From: Desulfuromonadaceae bacterium
GTDB lineage: Bacteria; Desulfobacterota; Desulfuromonadia; Desulfuromonadales; Geopsychrobacteraceae
Length of the DNA: 38,160 bases
Assembly: GCA_030595055.1 (NCBI GenBank)
Contig: JAUVEB010000003.1
Span: 1-38,160 of the forward strand
Direction: 5' to 3'
Shown here piece by piece: positions 25,241 to 37,200 of this stretch (its first letter is position 1; each line of letters starts with the position of its first letter). A model generated the notes under the pieces. That model did no database searches. It was not told the origin of the DNA and saw nothing but the letters and a program-made list of their open reading frames with translations. Both the position numbers and the translations under genes were made by a program.

Positions 25241-28200
25241 ATGATGAGACGTTTGCGTAGGACCCGGGACAAGAGCAAGCAGCGGCCAGTTCGTCGCAAG
25301 ATGAAGTTTGAGGCCTTGGAACCGCGTATTCTGCTTTCGGCGGATCTTGGGATTGAGCAGCTTGTTCTACATGCCGATCCTCTGCCGGCTAGTGCCCCTG
25401 TTGTGGGAGAAGTCTTGTCAGAAGAAAGTTCAGCTTCGCAGGGAGCTGATACGCCTCCAGACCTGAGTTCCAACTTTGCCGAGGTGCAGAAAAAGGAACT
25501 GGTTATTGTCGATTCCTCGGTTGAAGATTACCAATCGATCATCGATCAGATTGCCGATAACGACAGCACCGATTATCAAATAGAAGTTCTATCAGCAGGT
25601 CAGGATGGCTTGCAGCAGATCAGCGAAATTCTGCAGCAGCAAAACGACCTTTCCGCTGTGCATGTCATTTCACACGGTTCCAGTGGCAGCCTCAGCCTTG
25701 GAACATCATCACTCAATATTACAACTCTGAACGATAATGCCGCTCAGTTACAATTTTGGGGCGAAGCCCTGACTGAAGAGGGTGATATTCTGCTCTATGG
25801 GTGCAGTGTTGCGGAAGGGGAGGCTGGGGTTGAGTTTGTCGAACGCCTTGCTGCATTGACAAAAGCAGATATCGCAGCATCCGAGGACCTTACAGGTTCT
25901 TCCAGCCTGGGTGGCGACTGGATACTTGAAACTGCTCGTGGGGCAATTGAAAATTTAGAGCTTTCCCAAACTTCCGATTTGAAAGCGTATCAGCATTTGT
26001 TGGCAGATATTGATGGGTCTGATGATGTTGATGACATCCTGGTAAGTATTTCTGGAGAGGACGATACGCTGACTGGCGGTACTGGTGACGATATTTATCA
26101 ATTCCAGGATAATTGGGGGAGTGACGTTGTTGTTGAAAATGAGCTGGGTGGCACGGATACTATCGACTTCTCGGAAGTCACCGCCGATCTGACTTTTACT
26201 TTTGGCCCCAGCGGCAACGTTGTCGTCAGTGATGGTAGTTCCAACCTGACAGCTGTAAATATCGAGACAATTAAGTCAGGGACCGGCAAGAATGATTTTG
26301 TGTTCGGACCGGGGGCAGCTTTTGTCGGAACGATTGTTGGTACTGGCAATGATGCTTTCGATTTTAGCACTTACGACGACACACTCACTTTTTCCGGTAG
26401 TACGATCAGTAACTCAGATACGAGCTTGAATATTACTCATTCAGGCATAGAAGATGTCAGCGTAGCTTTTCCTCTGGTTGACATCAGTGATGCTGCTGAA
26501 ACTCTCAAGAATGGGTTGAATGATCTGGTTGTGTGGGCGGCAAAACTTCAGGAACATGCTGAGATTGGTCAAACACTGTCCGGTGTGGGAGCCGAAGATG
26601 GCGTGACTCTGGGGAATAGTCTCAATATTGAAGAGGCCGTTGACCAGCTGCGTATCGACATCAATGAATTCATCGATGAAAACCCCGTTATTTCTGCCCA
26701 GGATATTCATGATCGTATTCAAGCGTTTCAGCAAACAGTCGAGTCCCTAAAGGTCAATACCTCAGCGCCCGATCTTGCCCTGACATTTGTAAATGGACTG
26801 CCAGAATTGGTTTTCGAGTTTACTTACAATGCCGAACGATCCACTGATTTTATAATTGATTTAGGCAAAGAGGCTGAGGATATCGGACTGATGTTTGATG
26901 ACGATTTCAGTCTGCTGGCCAACCTCACTGCTGGTTTCGGACTTGGTTTGAAACTCAATGACAGCTCAGAATTTTTCTTCAACTTGGATAACTTTGCCCT
27001 CTCAGCAGGGGATGATCCTGTCTGGGATGCTGCTTCTCCACTAAATCTCGATGTCGGTTTTCTGGCGGCAGAGGCAACCGGTAGTGCCACATTGAGTGCT
27101 GCTGTAAATATCACAGCACAGAATTATCTTGATCCGAAGGATGATCCCAATCTCACTGTAATAATCGATAACTTGGGAACCGATTTCGATCTGGACTTGG
27201 CAGTCACTGTTCCTCAAGGGAACGTGACAGGGTTAGATGCATTCGATGATCTGTCAATTTCCCTGACAAACGGCAATCCGTTTGCTGGGCAGGATATCGA
27301 CAACATTATTTACGAAGGGTTCGGCGTTGACAACCTGGGTAAATTCAAGGAGTTCAGTGCGGCTACTTTTATCAGTCAAGTCGGGGCGGTTCGAGACTGG
27401 TTCGGCAGTGTGACTGAAAGTGAGGTCTTTACCAGTATCGATATCCCCTTTGTCGCGCCGGCATTAAATACGGTTTTTGATCTTGCCGATGCTGTGGGTG
27501 ACACCCTGCTTTATGATGATGGTGACGATGGCGAAGACGACGGCACGACCTTGGTTGTCGACTTGCGAGAAGCCTTGGCTGCGGCAAATCTCGACGAGAA
27601 AATTCGTGTCGAAGGTGATGGTGGGAAAATTACCTTTATTGCGGTGGATTCTTCGATCAGCAGTATTGTCGTAAGTGGTGCAACGGCAATCGGCTTTGAT
27701 GGTTCCGAGACTTTTGAGAATGACAAACTGACTGCTAATACAAATGCGCCTGATGGGGGCGTGCTGAGTAGTGATGTCAGTTTTGCCCTCAGCTTGGTTG
27801 AAAAGGGGGAGCTCAACGACTATACCGTCAGCTTGACGGCGGATTCGACCGCCAACAACGAAACCATCGGCAATGATCACGCCAAATTGCTGGATGAAAA
27901 CAATCAGGCGACATTTAAATCGGCACAGGATCTTGCCAATAAGTTGATCGAGATTTTTGGTTTCGGCGATAACGTAGAAGCCGAATATGACGCTACGGCC
28001 AAGCGCTTAACGTTTGAACTTAAATTCAGCCCGGTCGACTTCAACCTTGATGTGCCGGTCGATTTCAATTTTGATCTCAGCCCGATCGGTAATATCGGCA
28101 CTGTTGGCAGTCCGGAAATTTCGCTGGGAGCAGGCGTTGATATTGAATTGACCCTCGGGATGGATTTAAGTGACAGTCCGCCAGGTGCCGGGAAGGATCT

Positions 28201-31200
28201 CGAAGTAGATACTAATCTGGTTGATCTCAAAGGGATTGATGATCTAGCTGACGCGATCAAGACAGCATACTCCCTGTCACCGGAAGAGGTTCCGACTGCC
28301 GAACTGAGTAATGCGGATAGCGTTGATATCGATTTTATCAATTCCGGCGCAGAATTAACCGGTGACCCGCAGTTGGAATTCAATTCTGACAGCATTGAGC
28401 GCAATGATGGTCTCGATTGGTCGGATGACGGGTTCAGAGTGGGGCAACAGATAACGGTCACCGGCTCCTCGAACAATAACGGTTCCTACAAAATTGCACA
28501 AATTTCCGGTGCAATCATAACCATCACCTCTGCCGATTTGACGGCAGAAACCAAAAGCAATGTCACTGTTGCCGGCCCGGCGCCGATGCTGAGCGAAAGT
28601 CCGAATTTGAGCTTTTCTGCTGCCGATAGAACCATCACCCGTGCCGCAGGCAGCTGGCTAGAGGATGGGTTTGTCGGTGGTTCCTATATTGTTGTTGAAG
28701 GTGCCGGTGTTAACAATGGTGTCTACCTGATTGCGACTGTCAGTGGCGATATTCTCAGTCTGACATCATCAGCGGTACTGGTAACACAGGAGAATGTAAA
28801 AAAGGTCACTGTTGTTGAGCCGGACAGTATCAAGCTGAACTCCGGCGGCAATTGGGAGACTGACGGCTTTAAAGCAGGGCAACTGCTATCCATCTCCGGC
28901 ACCCAGTTGAATAACCGCTCGGTTCTGATTGCAGATGTTTTGGAAGGCGGAACGCTGTTGATGTTGTCCGCTTCCAGCAAGTTGCTGGATGAAAACCTGA
29001 ATAATGATACCGATCTGAAGATTGCCGGCGGGTCGATAATCCGTTTGTCGCAAGCTGCGACGTTCGAGATCGACGGTGTTGCGGTCAAGGTGCTGGCACA
29101 ATTCGATAGTGATTCTCCGTTCGTTTCGGCGACCTCGGACAACAACAATCAATTCGATCTGGTCAACGATATCAACTCCGCACTCGATGAGGCGGGCCTG
29201 AAAGAAACCGTCAAGGCCGAGCTGAAAAACGGCCAAATTATTGTGACTGATATTTCAGGGCTGGCCGCAAGTCCCTTTGTATTAACCACCGATGAAGCTG
29301 ACACTGCTCACACCGAACTTGGGTTCGCAGCCTCTCAAACGGCGGATTCTGCTGATTTGTTAATTACCCTGAGTGATAGCACCATTGCTCCGTATCGAAT
29401 TACCCTGGATGGCGTAACCACCATTCAGGATGTTATCGATCGGATCGAAGCCGGGACCAATAATCAGGTCAAAGTTGAAATCAACCCGGAAACCAATGCC
29501 GGATTGCAGTTGTTACTGGTTCCGGCGCTTACCGGCAATCCGCGTCTCAGTTTCGATGCTACGGAAAACACTATTCTTTTTGATGACAGCAGCCTGAGCT
29601 GGGCTGACTATGGTTTTGTGATCGGCCAGCAAATCCGCGTGTCCGGTGCGAGTGACGATAATGATGGCACCTATAGTGTTGCTGGTATCAGCGCCCATGA
29701 GCTGACACTCAGTGGCAGCAGCCTGGTTGCACAACAGTCGATCAAAGATGTGCGCATCACTCTTGCCGGCAGTGAAATCTTCCGGGTCGAAGCGGTTAAC
29801 GGATCGAAGGTCGCAGGCAGACTCGGTATTCTCAAGGCTGATGTCAGCTCTGATGTGGATGAGAGCGGGAAGGTCGATGCGAATGACAGTGACGGTCTGA
29901 TCGTCGGCGATGCAATTGCCGGTGTGTCCATTTGGGATCGGTTTTTTATTCAGGACCCGAAAGTTGAGGGGAATGTTTTTATCAATGCCGGCGATGCAGC
30001 GACTGACGGCATTACGGTGACCGGCGATTTCGGTTTTGTGTCGATCGATTTGAACGGCTATGGCGCCTTTGATACGACCCTGACCTTGGACCTGGATGAT
30101 CCTACGCCGGATGTCGAAGGTATAACGGTCAATGAATTGATCGACAGTCTGAGTCATATCGAGTCGATCGTCTCCTGGCCCGAAATTGGCGGCCCTAAGA
30201 TCAGTGGTGAGGAATTACGCTTTGCAGAGAAGACCATCGTCCGCACCAATAATGAAAGCTGGGACGGTTTCTCCGCCGGAGAATATATCAGTGTCTCCGG
30301 GGCGACAGGACAGAACAATGGGCAGTACAAAATTACCGAGATCAGCGGCAGTATCCTGACGCTTGAATTAGATGATAATTTTGCCAATGAGACGACAGCC
30401 GGGGCAACAGTTCTCAACGAAATCGGTTCTTTCCGTTTCAATCTCGATATTGTACCGGACTTCGGTCTTATTAATGAAGAACAGACATCTGAGGTTATTG
30501 TCGCGCTGTTCGATTTCGGTAATCCATTTGCTGATACCGACTTCAATAGCGATAACTTCACCTTGGGCTCGGATGACAAGAGTTTTACGCTGGAGGGAGA
30601 CTGGACCGACCGCATTAAGGCCGGTGCCGATGTGATTGCCGAACTTGAAGCCTCGCTGTTTGATGGCGTTGTTTATATCAGTGAGAACAGTTTTCAGCTG
30701 GAAGGAGATCAAAGTAAGAATTTTGAGCTTGGCGCCAAGATGACTGCTGTGCTGACAGTAGGGGCAGAGAGCAAAACCGTAACCAGTAAAATCAAAACCA
30801 TCAATTATGACGAAGATTCCGATCAGACGGTATTTACCATTCAGGATAACCTATTAACCGCCGATTTAAGCAGCGTTTCGATTGCTACGAAGGATGTAAA
30901 AACCAAGGTTTCCAGCCTTAATTATGACGAGGCTGCCAACAGAACCACAATTGTTGTCGTTGATGAGGTGCTGACCAGTGCTGTCAACAGCTTGAACGTC
31001 GATACTCCGCGCGATCTTGATTACCTGTTGCAGCTGCCTGATCTGGGCGAACTGGTCAAGTTCGATGACCTCGGCATCAGTCAGATTATCGATGGTTTGC
31101 TTGAGCTGTCCGATTTCCTTGCTGACTTCGAAGCCTTCGGTTTTCTTGATGAACCGATCCCCATTATTGATGTCAGTATCAATGATGTCCTGTCCTTCGC

Positions 31201-34200
31201 CGATCGTTTCGATGCAGCAGTGCAGCAGGCGCAAAACAATCCTGCCGGAACCCTGCAAGTTCTGGAGGCAAAACTCAAGGAAGCGCTGGGGATTCCGGCC
31301 GGGATTGATTCCGACGCTCTCGGTTTTACAGAGCGCCAGAGTTCGGATAGCGGAATATTGACCGGCAACGCTTTAACCGATGCTGATGTCGCCGATTTGC
31401 ATAATGACGCCGTTTTTCTCCTTTCACTGGATAATGGGCCGTCGCAGTTGATCAAGGTTGAAACGGATACGGCAGATACGATCGATGAGTTGATTGTCAA
31501 TGTGAATGCTGCGTTGTCGGTCGCTTTTGCGGCAAAGGTTCAAGCGCGTCGGACCGGCAATGACGAGATTGAATTTTATACGTTGGACAGTGAGTCACTC
31601 GCTATCAGCAATCCTATCGATTTTTCTATTTATCAAGATGGTGACCTGCAGATGTTCCGCATCGATTTTGGCCTGGGTATCGGTTTTACGGAAGCTCTGG
31701 ATGTGGAATTCGATTTAGGTGATTCCGGCATATTGTCCGGTGCGGCCGGTCTGGAAGCTTCCGGCGCCATCGATTTTGCACTCGGTCTCGGTGTTGATCT
31801 TAATAATCCCAGCGATGTTTATCTGTTTGATTCCAGCATCACCGGTCAACTGGAAGCGATCGGTAATGACCTTGCCTTCCGTGCCGGAATTGGACCGGTT
31901 GGTGTGTTTATTAATGGCGGTGAAGTTCAGGTCGGTGGTGATATCGGCAACAAACTGTTCAGTCTGGGACTCGACTTCGACAACGACAACACAACTCGAA
32001 ACGGGCTTAAACTGGTTTCGGATATCGTTTTGGCTGATGACTTTTCTGCTGAATTCAGCGGTTCCATCGTTGCTGATCTGCCGGTCTATTTTCCTTCCGA
32101 ATCCCTGCATAAAGGGTCTGTTGTCTTTGCCGCGAGTCTGTCAGTGGATGATGATGGCAACCTCGAAACCACAAGTGTTTTGGGAGCCGTAGATCCCACA
32201 GGGGCCGACATCGCTATCGGCGATTTGTTTAGCTTCGATCTAAACGAACTGAGTCTGATGGACAACATGCTGCTGGCCGTGGACGGAATCGATGCTTTCC
32301 TCGAAGGCTTGCAGGATGTGTTGGATGGTGAAGTATTCGGATTACCTCTGCCGCTGATCGGTGACAAACTCTCTGACGGTGCACGTTTTATCGAAGATTT
32401 CCGTGATGATTTTATCGACCCCTTCCGCGATGAAATCGAAAACTTGACCGAGCAGGACGAGAATATCGTTTCCGAACTGCTTTATGATCTGCTCGGGCCG
32501 GGTGGAATCGGTCTGTTGTTGGATGCCAATGCTGACAACATCATCACCATTGACGATGTCATTTTGGATACCAATATCGATGTCAACGATGCTGACCTCG
32601 AAAATGACTACATGCAGTGGAATGTGCTGTTGGGACAGAATCTGGATCTTGGCACCGGCATCGGTTTCGATCTGGGAATTCCCGGTTTGGGACTGGCAAC
32701 CGAGGGTGATATCAACCTGAACCTGGGCTGGGAGCTTGCATTCGGTTTCGGGATTTCGTTTGAAGAAGCCTTCTACCTTGATGTCTCTGATGATAGTGAA
32801 TTGGAAGTCGTCATTGAAGTCACACTGCCGGACTTCGGCTTAAGTGGGCAATTGGCCTTTTTGCAGTTGGATATCTCCGGGAATAAAAATCTGCAGGGAG
32901 AGGATCTTACCCACTTCATCGCTCAATTCGGGGTCGATGTTTATAACAAGAATGATGAGAACGATGAGCGATTGGCCTTCTCTGAACTGGGCAGTCTTGG
33001 TTTGGACGCCGGTGTTGCGGGAGAGGCTATTGTTGATCTGCATCTGGAATTGAAACTGAACAGTGAACTGATACCGGGGGTTGCCGGTGTGTTCCCTAAG
33101 GTTGTAGCTGAGTTTTTCCTCGATTGGAGTATCGATGCCGATGATGCCGCGGATGGTTTGCAGCTGGTGTCTTTTTCGGATCTGTCGACCAATCTGATTA
33201 AGGATGGTCTGGAAATAGTCGAATTCCAGGATGTTTCCCTCGACCTCGGTTCTTTCGTCAGTGACTTCATTGAACCGGTCTTGAGTGTTGTGCGTGAAGT
33301 CACTGACCCGCTACAACCGATCATCGATATACTCACCACGCCGTTGCCGGTCATTTCCGATATCGGACCGGATATGACGATTCTCGATCTGGCTGAGATG
33401 ACCGGAGTGGTGAATGCCGGCTTAATCGAATCGATCGCTGATATGATTACTCTTATCAACGGGATTCCGCTCGGTGCTGAAACCATACTGCTGAATTTCG
33501 GAGATTTTACCATTTACAATCGGGACGAAGATCCTGATCTGGATCTCACTGATCCCAACGAAGATGTGCAGGGCAAGGTAGAAATCCCAGATGTTGACGC
33601 ACCGGCGATCCCGAATGATGGCAGTAAAACGTCAGGCTTTGTCGATAAAATAAAATCTGCCGGTGACTTCGATATCCCAATCATCAACGATCCTTCGCAA
33701 ATCTTCAATCTGCTGCTGGGAAAAGATGCGGTCTTACTGACGTATGATCTGCAACCCTTGGTTGCAGAATTCACCTATAAACAGAGCTTCCCGGTTTACG
33801 GACCGCTGGCCGTTGCCATTTTCGGAGAGATTGCCGCCGAAGCTGATTTTGCTTTCGGGTTCGATACCTATGGAATTACCGAATTTGCTGATAGTGGTTT
33901 CCGCAATCCGGCACTGATCTTCAACGGTTTTTATATCAGCGATACCGACCTGCCGACCGGCGAATACGGTACCGATGTGCCGGAACTGACCCTGTCAGGC
34001 GGCTTTGGCGCAGCGGCTGAACTCAACCTGGGGATTGCCAGTGCCGGTGCCGGTGGCGGCGTATTTTTTGATGTATTTTTCAATCTCTTCGACCCGAGTC
34101 ACGATGGCAAGGTGCGTGTTCCCGAGGTGATTAACAGCGTCATCAATGAATTCCGCTATGGCAGTCCGGTATTTGCACCGATGGCGATGTTTGATGTCAG

Positions 34201-37200
34201 TGGCGAAGTTTATGCTCAGCTGTTTGCCTACATTGAGTTCCTGTTCTTCGAAATTGAATTTGATATAACGCCGCCGCTGACCATCGTGGAATTCGATATT
34301 CCGTTTACCCGTGTCCCCACATTGGCAACCGAGGTGGGCGATGGTGTCTTGCAACTAAATATGGGTGAGTTTGCTTCACAACGGCTCAACAATAATACCA
34401 TCGACGGCAATGAGGTTTTTGTTGTCAGCGGAAATGGCAGCACAGTCAACGTGTCTGCAACCTTCGGCGGCACGACCTTTACCCAGACGTTCAAAGGCGT
34501 TTCGAAAATACTGGGTTTGGCAGGCGAGGGTGACGATGTCATCGATTTGAGGGGATTGAATAGTTTGTCCATTGAATTCGAACTGGACGGCGGAGTCGGC
34601 AACGACCAAATATTGCTCAGTCCTGCAGCTTTTGGTGCAGCGGTTGTCACTGGTGGAGTCGGCGATGATCTGATTGTTGGCGGCAGCGGCAATGATCAGC
34701 TTTATGGCGGTGCCGGCAATGACCGTATCTTTGGTGGTTTGGGATTTGATGTGCTCTTCGGTGACGAAGGTGAGATCGCCTATCTGGAGGGCCTCGATGC
34801 AGGCGGAAATCTTATTGTTCTGACCGATGCCCTGGGGAACAAGCTCGTTGACTACACCCGTTCACGGGTCAAGGTTACTGATGGCGATGATTTGATCGAT
34901 GGTGGTGCGGGTGACGATCAGATCTTTGGTGGCGGCGGTGAAGATGATCTGCGTGGCAGCACAGGTAACGATTTGCTCATTGGCGATGGCGGGATCCTGC
35001 GCAGCCAATTAACGATTACAGCGAAAAACGAGGTTGCCCCAGAAAACTATCAGCTTGACGACGATGCAGTGCTGGAATTCATGCTCGATGGTGAGAATCT
35101 TCTGTTTACTTTGCTTGCAGCAGATACTGTCGGGAACACAACCCTTGAAGCGTTGATCGCTGATATCAACAACCAGTTAGCGATAACGGAAGGAATTGAC
35201 GGGCGCATCCTCGCGGAAGCGGATGCAGACGGCACAAGTATTCTCTTCAGGGCAGTTGGCGAGATCCTTGAGTTCAGGGTCAAGGGAGCGAATGAGATCG
35301 CGGTTGCCGGGCTTGGTTTTACCCCATTTTTCAAAAAGGTTTCCGTACTGGATGATACCACTCGCGGCGATGGTAAGGCCGACATCCTGTCCGGTGGTAC
35401 CGGAAACGATGTCATTTTTGCCGGTCGCGGCAATGACGACATCTACGGCAACGCTGGTGATGATCAGCTGTACGGTGAAGATGGTTTTGACCTGATCTAT
35501 GGAAATGACGGCAATGACAGCCTTTTCGGAGGTGAGGATAACGACCGGCTGTCAGGTGGTGCCGACGATGATCATATCGAAGGTGGTGCCGGCAACGACC
35601 AGATCTGGGGCGATTGGATGGTCGGGGAAGTTATCACCGGGGTTGCCGGTGTCGACAGTGTCTGGGGGGGGACCGGACTTGATACCATCTTCGGCGGCGG
35701 AGAAGGTGATTTCCTCTTCGGCGATAGTGACCCGGACAAGATTTTCGGTGAGGCGGGTAACGATACGATCGATGGCGGCCATGGCGCCGATAAGATTTTT
35801 GGCGGGACCGACGACGACAAGATCACCTCCAGCCTGGGGGATGATTTCATCGATGGCGGTAGTGGTAGTGACGATGTCACCATCAATGTCCAGGGTGGGG
35901 ATATGAGCAGCCTGGTGACACTGTTCGACACGGGAGCACCGATCGGCGACGGCACGGATACGCTGATTGTCAACGGTACGGAGGATGCGGACCGCTTTTT
36001 GTTGCGGGCTGCCAAGGCTGATATCTTTGACGCAACCCTCGTTGATTTAAATGCTGAATTTGCCGCGATCGAAACTGAATTGGAAGAGCTCGGTGTGAAT
36101 CAGAATCTGCAATTGGATTTATCATCGGCACCGCCGCGCGCCTTTATTGCCAAGCTGAACAACGACGAAAAGGTAGAGCGCATCAACTATTACGACAATA
36201 TGGAAAGCATCATCATCAACACCCTTGAAAATGATGATCAGGTGGTGTCCGATAATACCAATGCTGAAGTGACGATAAACGGTGGCGATGGTGATGATCT
36301 GTTCCAGGTGGGGCAACTGTTCAATTCCCCACGTGATGAAGCTGCCGGCATCGACCCGTATGATCTGTTCGATACGGTACAAACCACCAAAGGCTTTTTG
36401 TCCAGCGGTATTAATGCACCAATGACCATTAACGGTGAAGATGGTGAGGATAGTTTTGTTGTTTTCCGTAATCTGCATGTTCTGACTCTGAATGGCGGGG
36501 ACGGCGATGATGAGTTCCTGGTCAAGGCCTTCGCTCTCGAAGGCTCGGTTGATGATCCAGATCGTGACCGCACCGATATTGACGGCGAAGGTGGCGCTGA
36601 CCTGATTCAATACGCGGTCAATGCGCCGGTCGGTATAAATGGCGGTGATGGCCTGGATACGGTTATCGTTCTTGGTACTGAATTTGGAGACGATTTTGTC
36701 GTTACGGCACAAGGTATTTATGGCGCTGGTCTGAATGTCAGCTTCACCGGGATTGAGGTGCTAAAGCTGGATACAGCGGAAGGGAATGACCGTATTTTTG
36801 TCCAGAGTACCGGGATAGATCATCTGACCGAAATCTACGCCGGAGAAGGTTCCGATACTTACTTCATTGCCGGTGATACGCCGCCGATCGTCAGTCAGGA
36901 CTTGCTTGGACATAGCGGGATCATTACCCACGCGGTCGATAGCGACGATGAGCGTTTCAGCGGGATTCATGTGGACGGTATTTCCGCAAATGTCGGCGAT
37001 AATGACGAGCCTTTCGTGCGTATCATCAAAGCGGATGGTCTGCTCCGGATCACCGAAGACGGTTTGCTGGCAGCGCAATATTCGCTGGTGTTGTCCCGTC
37101 CGCCTCGCGGGAAAGTTGGGATTACCGCGATTACGCCACGTCCTTCTCCCGATGAAGTGAAAAATGGTGCCGAATATATAAATGTCAACGGCGGACAGGC

